Positions 14,908-21,915 of a stretch of DNA of 21,915 nt are shown one piece after another. Under the pieces are notes generated by a model. It saw nothing but the letters and a program-made list of their open reading frames with translations. It was not told the DNA's origin and made no database searches. Source of the stretch: Nitrospirota bacterium. GTDB taxonomy: Bacteria; Nitrospirota; Thermodesulfovibrionia; Thermodesulfovibrionales; SM23-35. A program made the position numbers and the translations under genes. The stretch spans positions 1 through 21,915 of the forward strand of contig JAGSYM010000003.1 of NCBI GenBank assembly GCA_018262395.1. Reading direction: 5' to 3'. The first letter of the stretch is position 1. The number at the start of each line of letters is the position of its first letter.

Positions 14908-16055
14908 GATACACTATTTTCATAAATTTCCCCGGTCTGGCGACATCGGATGAATTTGCCTTCGGGATTCGCCTTCTGGCGAAAATGCTGCCGTCAGTTC
15001 ACTGGGTGACCGGCAACAGCCGGAGCTTCGAGGAATTCTGGCAGTCACAGGAATCGACGGCAAAGAAGTTGACCGGGGCGGTGGTGCTGCTACATTCCCC
15101 TTACATTGTTCCCGGCAAGGACTGCCTTGAACGGCTGGCATCGGCTCTTGATAGTTCCGGAACTGAAGCTGTTTTGCCTGTAGACCCTCGCGGCTGGGGA
15201 CTGGATGGCACAGCCGCTGATTATGCCACTCTGCGAGGATTCGAGCGCTTCTCTGCAAAATTGGCAGGCGCTGGACAGCATCTCCTCCCGTATGACGGCC
15301 GTGTGCCTATCATGCAAATGATACCTGCGGAAAGGCTTCGCCGGATCACCCCTGAAAACTGGCTTAAGGTACTGACCCCTCCGGCCTCGTCGCTGCTGGT
15401 GAGCGACGCCATCATCCACCCCTACCATGAGTATTATGCCGGTGACAGAAGCGAGATATTAGGCGTCCTGCCGCCCGGTATAGGCAGACTGCTTGATGTA
15501 GGCGGGGGCGAGGGAAATTTCGCTGCCTTGGCAAAGCAGCATCTGCAATGTGAAGCCCATGTAGTTGAAATGAATGCAGAAGCCGCCGCCCTGGCCGCAG
15601 GTAAAGTGGACCGGGTCTGGGTGGGTGATTTTTTGTCCCTGATAATCGAAGAGCGGTACGACTGCGTCACCCTGCTCGACGTAATTGAACATGGGGCAGA
15701 CCCTGCCGGCGTGCTGCGTCGGGCCGCTGAGTTATTGGTGCCGGGAGGAAGTGTTATAGCATCAATCCCGAATGTTGGCCACTGGACGGTGGTGGCGGAC
15801 TTGCTGGAAGGACGATGGGACTATCTGCCAGTGGGGATTGCCTGCTGGACACATCTCCGCTTCTTCACTCTCCAGACAATAAAGGATATCTTTCACGATG
15901 CGGGACTTAAGGTGCTATTGGCTAAGCCGCTCCCAATGCCGGCCCCATTACCGATGAAAAAAGCTCTGAACGGCTTAGCCGGGACAGGTCTTTCTCTGGA
16001 ATGGGAAAGCCTGGATGCTTATGCATATCACGTGGTGGCATGCCGGGTGGCCTGA
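14904..16055 (+). CDS. Methyltransferase with N-terminal unassigned domain
   Basis: A 383-residue protein, started at the ATG that overlaps the acyltransferase stop (ATGA); the frame is open further upstream inside that gene but has no better start. Residues 1-170 form an alpha/beta region (VVLLHSPYIVPGKDCLERLA, then TEAVLPVDPRGWGLDG) that resembles part of a nucleotide-sugar transferase fold without a visible DxD motif. A conserved-looking bridge (IHPYHEYYAGDRSEILGVLP) leads into a class I methyltransferase: LLDVGGGEGNFAAL (D198 on), CVTLLDVIEHGADPAGVLRR, GGSVIASIPNVGHWTVVADL and THLRFFTLQTIKDIF. These last blocks are typical of Methyltransf_23 enzymes in O-antigen clusters. The module pairs with the GT before it; its target is not known. 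Confidence 0.83.
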   Translation: MRYTIFINFPGLATSDEFAFGIRLLAKMLPSVHWVTGNSRSFEEFWQSQESTAKKLTGAVVLLHSPYIVPGKDCLERLASALDSSGTEAVLPVDPRGWGLDGTAADYATLRGFERFSAKLAGAGQHLLPYDGRVPIMQMIPAERLRRITPENWLKVLTPPASSLLVSDAIIHPYHEYYAGDRSEILGVLPPGIGRLLDVGGGEGNFAALAKQHLQCEAHVVEMNAEAAALAAGKVDRVWVGDFLSLIIEERYDCVTLLDVIEHGADPAGVLRRAAELLVPGGSVIASIPNVGHWTVVADLLEGRWDYLPVGIACWTHLRFFTLQTIKDIFHDAGLKVLLAKPLPMPAPLPMKKALNGLAGTGLSLEWESLDAYAYHVVACRVA

Positions 16056-16057
16056 TT

Positions 16058-16086
16058 TTGCTATATAGGCAGTAAATATTTATTAT
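16058..16086 (+). promoter_or_regulatory. Sigma70-like promoter for the radical SAM gene
   Basis: TTGCTA (16058-16063, 4 of 6 matches to -35), 17-nt spacer, TATTAT (16081-16086, 5 of 6 to -10), all in an 83-nt AT-rich gap between a GC-rich gene and the radical SAM gene. Transcription would start near 16093, about 46 nt before the start codon. Confidence 0.45.
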
Positions 16087-16138
16087 GTTCTGTTATTATA
16101 TACGTACAACAAGCTAAGCAAGCATTAAGGAGAGAGTA

Positions 16139-17524
16139 GTGTCGAACAAGATTGTTTTCGCATTCCATGCAACAGACTACGAGTATAACATGGGAATAGG
16201 GTTTCTCTCGGCATTTCTGCGACAAAACGGGGTAGAAACTGATCTTGTGATTTATCGCAAAATCCCCGGCAAACCAAGTGACTCCCCTGAGGCTGTAGCT
16301 TCTTCGATACTCTCAAAAAACCCCACCATTGTTGCCTTTTCGGTGATGACCTTTAGCTGGCCTCAAATCGACAAGGTGATAACACTTCTGAGGGATATTG
16401 GGTTCACTGGCCTCGTCGTCGTGGGGGGGCACCATGCAGTCGTATCCCCTGAAAATGTTCTTCTTCATCCCGGAGTCGATGCAGTATGCGTAGGAGAAGG
16501 CGAACTGCCGCTTCTGGAACTGGCGCGAAACTATGACGGAACGAATCTGAGCTCCCTACCGCCTGTTTTGGGAATGGTTTATAAAGGCGAAGATACCGCG
16601 GATCTCATAAATAAACGATGGCTGGTTGAAAGGCTGGAAGACTATCCATACATTGATTATGGCCTCTTTGAGGCTGAAGGCACTGAATCGCTCTCTGATA
16701 AATCCATGGGCTCCTTGTCTGTTGGGGGTATTTATTCACTCCAGCTTATTACCGGCCGCGGATGTCCTTACAAATGCACCTACTGCGGCAATAGTGCCTT
16801 GCTGGACTATTACGGAGGAGTGAAGAAATTCCTGAGAAAATACTCTGCTGAGTCCGCAGTGAAAAACATAAAGAATATAACTCAGAGGTTCAAACCTCAG
16901 TTTATCGAATTTGTGGATGAAACCTTCACGCTTGATAAAAGGTGGGTCGAGGAGTTCTGCAGTATCTTTAAGGAGGAGGTCAGACTTCCCTTTACACTCA
17001 TGAGCAGAATTGATATCATGGATGATCATATTGTATCGGTATTGGCGGATGCAGGTGCCAAGCTGGTCTTCTTCGGTCTCGAAAGCGGGGATGAAGAATA
17101 TCGGAGCAAGTACCTGAACAGGAAGATGTCCAACAAAACCATTATCGAAGGTGCAAAAATACTCAAAAAACATGGAGTGAAGGTTGTGACATTCAATATA
17201 TTCGGAATGCCTTTCGAAACTAAGGAGAACTTAAAAAAGACTTTTGATCTGAATTCTGCCATAGAACCGGACGCTGCCATCCCTTTTATCTACCAGATTA
17301 TTCCTGCAACGGAGCTTGCCAGGATCGCGTATGATAATAACATGGTTCGGGTGCGTCCTGATGACAGATGGGACCTTTGTTCGCCGTCACTCGACACCGC
17401 AGAACTGCCTGCCTCATTTGTGGTTGAGCAGACAGATAGGTTTCGGGCCCGGTTTTCGAATCCCGAAAAAGTACAAGCCCTTTACGATAAGCTGCGGATT
17501 ATAGCCAATCCTCTTCATGATTAA
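16139..17524 (+). CDS. B12-binding-domain radical SAM protein
   Basis: A 461-residue enzyme with an N-terminal cobalamin-binding-like Rossmann domain (about 1-150: IVAFSVMTFSWPQIDKVITL, then VVVGGHHAVVSP and AVCVGEGELPLLELA). A radical SAM core follows, with the 4Fe-4S motif GRGCPYKCTYCGN (C209, C213, C216), then FIEFVDETFTLDKRWVEEFC, LVFFGLESGDEEY and VVTFNIFGMPFETKENL. The histidine of the DxHxxG motif is not seen, as is usual for class B radical SAM methylases. GTG start at 16139 with AAGGAG 6 nt before it. Members in glycan clusters may C-methylate or rearrange a sugar or lipid, but the family is diverse and the substrate here is open. The following GT2 starts 3 nt after its stop, so the two are probably cotranscribed. 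Confidence 0.9.
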   Translation: MSNKIVFAFHATDYEYNMGIGFLSAFLRQNGVETDLVIYRKIPGKPSDSPEAVASSILSKNPTIVAFSVMTFSWPQIDKVITLLRDIGFTGLVVVGGHHAVVSPENVLLHPGVDAVCVGEGELPLLELARNYDGTNLSSLPPVLGMVYKGEDTADLINKRWLVERLEDYPYIDYGLFEAEGTESLSDKSMGSLSVGGIYSLQLITGRGCPYKCTYCGNSALLDYYGGVKKFLRKYSAESAVKNIKNITQRFKPQFIEFVDETFTLDKRWVEEFCSIFKEEVRLPFTLMSRIDIMDDHIVSVLADAGAKLVFFGLESGDEEYRSKYLNRKMSNKTIIEGAKILKKHGVKVVTFNIFGMPFETKENLKKTFDLNSAIEPDAAIPFIYQIIPATELARIAYDNNMVRVRPDDRWDLCSPSLDTAELPASFVVEQTDRFRARFSNPEKVQALYDKLRIIANPLHD

Positions 17525-17527
17525 GGC

Positions 17528-18604
17528 GTGATTTCTGCAATAATCGTCAACTACCACTCTGCCCAAATCATAAAAAAAGCTGTCGAATCAATAATAAGTG
17601 ATAATGAAACGATTGAGGTCTTTGTCGTTGACAATACCGCAACAGCTGATGAGCGGCGCATGCTAGCTGATCTGCTGCCAGACAGCGTTCACCTCATCTT
17701 CAACGAAACAAATGAGGGCTTTGCACGAGCATGCAACAAAGCCTACGCCTTATCCTCTGGACAGTATATCCTATTGCTCAACCCTGATGCGTATTTTTTC
17801 CCCGGTTCCATCAGAATTCTAAAAGAATTTCTGGATGATAATCCTTCGACTGGGGCAGTGGGCCCACGTATCTTCTGGGACAGGGATAAGACTTTTTTCC
17901 TCCCGCCAAGTTTATTCCCTTCGGCCCTAAGTCGGTTGTGCGGACAGACAGCGAGGGCATCCAAAACTCTCGGCAGAATCCATTCCCTATTCTACAGAAG
18001 GCGTTCTGTGCTCGCTTGGAAGACCTCTACCCCTGTCAGACAGATGGCTTTGTCCGGGGGGCATGTCATGCTGAGACGCTCAGCTGTTGATCAATGCGGA
18101 GGGCTTTTTGATAATAATTTTTTCATGTATTACGAAGACTCTGATCTTATGCTCAGACTGCGCAGGGCAGGATACCTGCTTTATATCCACCCTGATGCAG
18201 AGGTTGTCCATAGCTATACCCATGAAAAGGCCAAGAGTGATCTTATGACACATGCGAGCAACTACTATTTCAGAAAGAATTTTGACCAAAGCTTTCTTTT
18301 AAGGATCGCGGGGAAGATGTCTGAGATGCTGACAAATGTGTCGCCGGCATATAAAATGCGCGCGGGGCAATTCGCCACCCCCCTGAAGATTATGATTCCG
18401 AATAAGTATCAGGACCGCTGGCTCGTAGAATGGAGTCCGTCTCCGGACTTTTTTCCGTCTGCAGGTTGCTTTGGAATGGGACCTGAATTTAATTTTCCTG
18501 CTGAGTTGTGGGATTTCTTAGAACCAGGTGCATATTATATAAGGATTTCATCGCAACATCCTGTTGTTTTTTCAGCCTTTTACCTTTCATGGGAAAAAGT
18601 CTGA
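17528..18604 (+). CDS. Family 2 glycosyltransferase, rhamnosyltransferase-like
   Basis: A 358-residue GT2. The catalytic domain has SAIIVNYHSAQIIKKAVESI, VFVVDNTATADE, FNETNEGFARACNKAYALSSG and LLLNPDAYFFPGSI (the DxD equivalent). The acceptor-side block ALSGGHVMLRRSAVDQCGG plus FDNNFFMYYEDSDLMLRLRR then HPDAEVVHSYTHEK is characteristic of the WbbL/RfbN rhamnosyltransferase group. A C-terminal extension of about 90 residues (from KMRAGQFATPLKIMIPNKY) is beta-rich and not part of the catalytic core. The GTG start at 17528 comes 3 nt after the previous stop, with aagg only 1 nt away, so initiation probably depends on coupling. It probably adds a deoxyhexose to the glycan. Confidence 0.88.
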   Translation: MISAIIVNYHSAQIIKKAVESIISDNETIEVFVVDNTATADERRMLADLLPDSVHLIFNETNEGFARACNKAYALSSGQYILLLNPDAYFFPGSIRILKEFLDDNPSTGAVGPRIFWDRDKTFFLPPSLFPSALSRLCGQTARASKTLGRIHSLFYRRRSVLAWKTSTPVRQMALSGGHVMLRRSAVDQCGGLFDNNFFMYYEDSDLMLRLRRAGYLLYIHPDAEVVHSYTHEKAKSDLMTHASNYYFRKNFDQSFLLRIAGKMSEMLTNVSPAYKMRAGQFATPLKIMIPNKYQDRWLVEWSPSPDFFPSAGCFGMGPEFNFPAELWDFLEPGAYYIRISSQHPVVFSAFYLSWEKV

Positions 18605-18674
18605 ACATGTTATTATTATTATCAGAGTCCGACCCTAATATAGATCTTTTCTTTAAGTAAAGGAATGTTCTGTC

Positions 18675-20450
18675 ATGGATAATATAAAAGAACTGCCGCA
18701 GCCCTTCGGTTTTTATCGCTATATACTTAAGGCAGACCACCTCCATTTCGGCCTTTGGCCTGCAGAAAGCCCTGGACTATCTTTTGAGTCAGCACAGGAA
18801 AACATGTTCAGCCATCTCCTGTCGTTTTTTCCTCCGGCACCCGCGGCAATCCTCGATGTCGGCTGCGGCCTTGGATATGCGGCTTTCCTTTTGTCCAGTA
18901 AAGGTTATTCGGTTACCGCTATAGCCCCATCCAGCGAGTTAATAGAATACGCCCGGAAGGAATATGGAAACAGCGGCGTCCGTTTTGAAGCACTCGGATT
19001 CTTTGATGAAGATAAAATAGTCTTTGAGTCAGGACGCTACGATGTTATTTTTTTCCAGGAATCTGTACAGTATCTGAGGCCGCTTGATAGCGTCATCAGG
19101 AAGGCAAGAGACCTTCTGAAAGACAACGGTCTTATCATAATCGGAGACGAAGTAAGTTACGCTGCTGACGTTAAATCCCAGACAGCTGTGCACCCTGCTG
19201 TCGACTTCACCGTAGCCCTTTCCGAAAACGGATTCCGTATAACAGAAAACGGGAAAATAGGAAAAAACGTAATCCCCACCTGCGAATTTATCATACGAGA
19301 GTTTACAAAAAATGCAGAAGCTATAATTTCAGCATTCCCCGGGGATAGGACAAGGGAAGAACTCTCTTTTTTCCTTGAAGGCTGGAAGAAACAGAAGGAG
19401 TGGTATGAGAGCGCTAAATTCGGGTACGAGATATTTGTTGCAAAGAAAGACTCCTTTTTCATACGCCCGTATTCCACTGGCGATGAGCGAGCAATCCTTC
19501 CCATGTTTAATGAGGTATTTAAAGTCAACAGAACCCCTGATCATTGGCTCTGGAAATTCAGGGACAACCCCTATGGGTCTTACAAGATCTCATTGGCATT
19601 TACAGAAAACAGCAGGCTGGTTGCGCATTATGCCGGATATACTGCACCCTTTCATTCAACTGTAGATGGGATGAAGAGCTTTCTTTCCTATCAGATTGGC
19701 GATACCATGACAAGCCCCAGCGTAAGAAATATAGGGCTCGGCAAAACCGGTCTTCTTGCGAGGACTGCTAACCACTTTTACGCGAAATTTTGTAAAGATA
19801 CCATTCCTTTTATTTATGGTTTTAATACAGGCCATATAAAGAAGCTTGGTATGCGGTATCTCGGTTATTCCTACATAGACCCGGTTACCTTCTGGACCAA
19901 AGATCTCTCTAAGACATCCTTTATAACACCTTCTTTTATAAGGAGATTTTTTGGAGGTTACTCGGTGGAAGAGGTCGGGTCCCTTTCAGAGGAATGGACC
20001 CTTTTTTTTGAGAACGTTTGCGACAATTACAAATTCCTTGTTCGACGTGATGCGAAGTATCTCACATGGAGATATCTGAACTGTCCCGACAAAGTCCACA
20101 GGATTTTTGAAGTCCGCAAGAGGGGCCGGTTAGTTGGCTGGAGCGTCTTTGCGTCGCAGGAAAAGAAAATCATCTGGGGTGATGCTCTTTTTGACAGACA
20201 TTTCCCCGAAGCACCCCAATATCTCCTCAACTCACTCTTTGTTAATGAGTTTTCCGGCAGAGAGTCTGTGGAGGGCTGGTTTTCCAGACATCCTGACTGG
20301 TGGAGCCGGCAACTTGAAGGACTGGGGTTTCAGATGGCCCCCGAACCGAACAGCCTTGTGCCATGCTTTGTTGTCTTTGATGACCCTTCTATCATCGAGA
20401 CGCTCCGGAATTATTTCTATTACACTATGGGCGATAGCGATCTTTTTTAA
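18675..20450 (+). CDS. Fused methyltransferase-GNAT acetyltransferase
   Basis: A 591-residue two-domain protein. Residues 1-235: class I methyltransferase, motif I ILDVGCGLGYAAFLL (D61 on), VIFFQESVQYLRPLDSVI, ARDLLKDNGLIIIGDEVSY. Residues about 255-591: a long GNAT domain of the type seen in polysaccharide clusters, beginning FFIRPYSTGDERAILPMFNEVF, then WLWKFRDNPYG, SRLVAHYAGYTAPF and the acetyl-CoA loop region RNIGLGKTGLLAR, FIYGFNTGHIKKLGMRYLGY, ending in a second GNAT-like half (FLVRRDAKYLTWRYLNCPD, then RKRGRLVGWSVF). No stop or frame break separates them. ATG 18675 has AAAGGA about 11 nt upstream. It may methylate and acetylate one sugar, such as an amino-deoxyhexose; the acceptor is unknown. 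Confidence 0.85.
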   Translation: MDNIKELPQPFGFYRYILKADHLHFGLWPAESPGLSFESAQENMFSHLLSFFPPAPAAILDVGCGLGYAAFLLSSKGYSVTAIAPSSELIEYARKEYGNSGVRFEALGFFDEDKIVFESGRYDVIFFQESVQYLRPLDSVIRKARDLLKDNGLIIIGDEVSYAADVKSQTAVHPAVDFTVALSENGFRITENGKIGKNVIPTCEFIIREFTKNAEAIISAFPGDRTREELSFFLEGWKKQKEWYESAKFGYEIFVAKKDSFFIRPYSTGDERAILPMFNEVFKVNRTPDHWLWKFRDNPYGSYKISLAFTENSRLVAHYAGYTAPFHSTVDGMKSFLSYQIGDTMTSPSVRNIGLGKTGLLARTANHFYAKFCKDTIPFIYGFNTGHIKKLGMRYLGYSYIDPVTFWTKDLSKTSFITPSFIRRFFGGYSVEEVGSLSEEWTLFFENVCDNYKFLVRRDAKYLTWRYLNCPDKVHRIFEVRKRGRLVGWSVFASQEKKIIWGDALFDRHFPEAPQYLLNSLFVNEFSGRESVEGWFSRHPDWWSRQLEGLGFQMAPEPNSLVPCFVVFDDPSIIETLRNYFYYTMGDSDLF

Positions 20451-20496
20451 CAATCAGGATTTGTACTAACAACGGATGAAATATTTGAGGTGTAAC

Positions 20497-20563
20497 AAAC
20501 TCCCTTGCTGCAGGGACTGAGTTTATCGAATGATGGTTCCCACCACGACACGCGTGGTGGGAA
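20497..20563. terminator. Two strong stem-loops between convergent genes
   Basis: First hairpin 20497-20524: aaactccct pairs with aggga and agttt across a 3-nt bulge, loop tgctg-like. Second hairpin 20537-20563: ttcccaccacg and cgtggtgggaa form a perfect 11-bp stem around acacg. Neither has a U-tract, so intrinsic termination is not clear; location between the GNAT stop (20450) and the foldase stop (20695) suggests a transcript-end role. Region 20451-20694 holds no gene. A small stem (ttcagg, cctgaa) lies at 20643-20659. Confidence 0.45.
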
Positions 20564-20694
20564 GAGAATATTGCGGTTTCCTGGCTTCGAAATTCAGACT
20601 AAACCAGATAACCCCGGGGACAGCGACCTCTATTGATTAGGCTTCAGGGCTCTCCTGAAAACAGCTCTGTCTGGAAAGATTCAGAAGGCCTTCC

Positions 20695-21585
20695 CTATTT
20701 TTTCTCGAGAAAGACTTCAGGATATATTTCTGCCCCTGCGTCCTTCATCGCCTTTTGCACAAATTCCTCTTTCCGCGACTTTTTAAACTCGGCAAGGACC
20801 TTTTCCCTCACCTTATCTCTGACTTTTTCAAATGGTTCAAGTAATGGCTCATTCCTCTCATCGACCTTTATAAGATGAAATCCAAGCTTGGTCTCAACCA
20901 TATCACTGACTTCACCTGCCCTCAGAGAAAAGATAACTCTGTCTAATTCAGGCGTTACACGGCCTTTTTGAATAAGGCCCATATCACCGCCCCTGGTTTT
21001 GGTGTCTGTATCCTCGGATATCTCGGAGGCAAGCTTTGAAAATTCTTCTCCGGCCTTGATCCTCTTTAATACATCAGCGATTTTTTCCCTTGCCTTGGCC
21101 TTTTCCTCTGTTGTAGAGGACTTATCAACCCTGATGAGTATCTGGCTTGCCCGCGCAGTTTCGGGGATCTTAAATTCAGCCTCTCGGGTCTTGTAATAGA
21201 GCTTCATGTCTTCTTCAGTCACCTCTATTTTTTCAATAACTTCTCTCTTTATATATTCCGCAGTCAGAAACTCATTCACAAGAATCTCCAACTGGTCTTT
21301 TATGAAAGTCTTCTTATCAAACCCCTTTTCCCGCGCGATCGCTGAAATCACCCGTCCAATGACTATCCTCGTGAGTAATGACACTTTGAACTGAGGGTTT
21401 TGCTCCATGAGCCTTTGCTTGTCGGGGTCCTGGTAGCTGACAATCCGCATGATGTAGGACTGCATGATCTTCTCATCGCCTATCTTTGCTGCCGCCTTGT
21501 CCTCAAGCGCGAAAGAGTTGCAGGGCAAAGAGAGCATAACTACTGCCCATGCTGAAAATCCAAATATCTTCTGACGTAAATTCAT
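20695..21585 (-). CDS. SurA/PpiC-type periplasmic peptidyl-prolyl isomerase
   Basis: A 296-residue foldase. The start at 21585 is favoured: GGAGGAG (21595-21601) lies 9 nt upstream and the signal peptide then begins at once (MNLRQKIFGFSAWAVV), with cleavage likely after SFA (residue 26); the frame also opens at 21630 but that adds a hydrophilic leader. A SurA-N-like helical part (about 30-140) precedes the parvulin domain (about 144-245): ARASQILIRVD, FSKLASEISEDTDTKTRGGDMGLIQKG, then GEVSDMVETKLGFHLIKVDER, as in PpiC/SurA. A charged helical tail follows. It helps exported proteins fold in the periplasm. It is a separate unit with 89 nt between start and the terminator of the upstream gene; no role in the glycan locus is evident. 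Confidence 0.9.
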   Translation of the reverse strand: MNLRQKIFGFSAWAVVMLSLPCNSFALEDKAAAKIGDEKIMQSYIMRIVSYQDPDKQRLMEQNPQFKVSLLTRIVIGRVISAIAREKGFDKKTFIKDQLEILVNEFLTAEYIKREVIEKIEVTEEDMKLYYKTREAEFKIPETARASQILIRVDKSSTTEEKAKAREKIADVLKRIKAGEEFSKLASEISEDTDTKTRGGDMGLIQKGRVTPELDRVIFSLRAGEVSDMVETKLGFHLIKVDERNEPLLEPFEKVRDKVREKVLAEFKKSRKEEFVQKAMKDAGAEIYPEVFLEKK

Positions 21586-21675
21586 ATCAATAAGCTCCTC
21601 CATGTTGTTTTTAGTGTTTACTGTGTTCAAACTTCAACGTGCTTTTTTTCTTCAGGGGCAGGCAATGACTGTCAC

Positions 21676-21716
21676 AAAAAAAAGGAGAAGTCCTCGCATG
21701 AATTGATCGCTTCTCC
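21676..21716 (-). terminator. Intrinsic terminator of the partial gene
   Basis: On the minus strand ggagaag (21710-21716) and cttctcc (21684-21690) form a 7-bp stem followed directly by eight T (21676-21683). It lies 59 nt past the stop of the incoming gene at 21775, and ends that transcript before the foldase gene. Confidence 0.85.
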
Positions 21717-21774
21717 ATCCTTCACTCTGTATCTAATGCTTGTCAATATCTGTGTTCGAAATCAGCTTGAGCAG

Positions 21775-21915
21775 CTAGTAACAATAGACCTCCAACCTCC
21801 AATCGGTGTAACGTTTATCGGAGTCATTCACAACAGCCAGATAGTAGGTCTTATTAGGTATGGCTTTATCATCCCCGGCCCCGATATTCAGAAAAAACTC
21901 TTCATCACCTCCGCT
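21775..21915 (-). CDS. C-terminal end of an unidentified, probably secreted protein
   Basis: The frame runs off the window's right edge; only the last 46 codons plus TAG are visible. The residues (FFLNIGAGDDKAIPNKTYYL, then AVVNDSDKRYTDWRLEVYCY) look like the final strands of a beta-sandwich such as a pre-peptidase C-terminal or similar domain: a Tyr-Tyr-Leu strand followed by a last strand ending at the terminus. The intrinsic terminator just downstream supports a true gene end. Family not established; the function cannot be given from this fragment. Confidence 0.65.
   Translation of the reverse strand, partial: SGGDEEFFLNIGAGDDKAIPNKTYYLAVVNDSDKRYTDWRLEVYCY

Noticed and set aside
14920..15670. 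Minus-strand frames opposite the two-domain methyltransferase
   Set aside because: Same GC-driven antisense openness; residues are low-complexity and without motifs.
18612..18626. Short TTA microsatellite before the MT-GNAT gene
   Set aside because: About four repeats only; too short to argue for phase variation.
1..21915. CRISPR arrays, tRNA or rRNA genes
   Set aside because: No regularly spaced direct repeats and no cloverleaf or rRNA-like segment was found by eye in the gaps examined.

Overview
The window is a bacterial chromosome segment, probably Gram-negative: it carries inner-membrane type II secretion genes, an O-antigen-type ABC exporter and a periplasmic parvulin foldase. The GspL/PilN-like architecture and mixed codon use would fit a Nitrospirota or deltaproteobacterial-type organism, but no rRNA or other marker is present, so this is only a guess.

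Left end (1-3476, + strand): the 3' end of a type II secretion operon, gspK (partial), gspL, gspM and a gspC-like gene, with 4-nt and 14-nt overlaps and a 1-nt gap. A convergent, well-formed small gene for a 100-residue secreted protein (3574-3876, -) follows.

Middle and right (4222-20450): a surface-polysaccharide locus. In order: a LmbE/PIG-L deacetylase (-), a zinc-ribbon methyltransferase, a polyprenyl-phosphate-type GT2, a frameshifted polytopic GT-C-like protein (-), an unidentified fragment (-), a Wzm/Wzt exporter pair with a C-terminal Wzt extension, a methyltransferase, then a compact GC-rich trio (GT2, divergent LpxL-like acyltransferase, two-domain methyltransferase). It ends with a B12-binding radical SAM protein, a rhamnosyltransferase-like GT2 and a methyltransferase-GNAT fusion. 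The likely joint role is to build, modify (methyl, acyl, deacetyl) and export a glycan by the ABC-transporter route. Four SAM methyltransferases close to a Wzt with a C-terminal domain suggest, but do not prove, a chain-end methyl cap.

Right end (20695-21915, - strand): a SurA/PpiC-type peptidyl-prolyl isomerase, preceded by a clear intrinsic terminator for a further secreted-looking gene whose last 46 codons are in the window.

No tRNA, rRNA, CRISPR array or intact insertion sequence was seen. The points most worth checking are the MT-GNAT fusion, the frameshift in the GT-C gene, the probable AUU start of the deacetylase, the acyltransferase lacking the acidic residue of its HX4D/E motif, and the leader and short-ORF cascade at 12813-13239.
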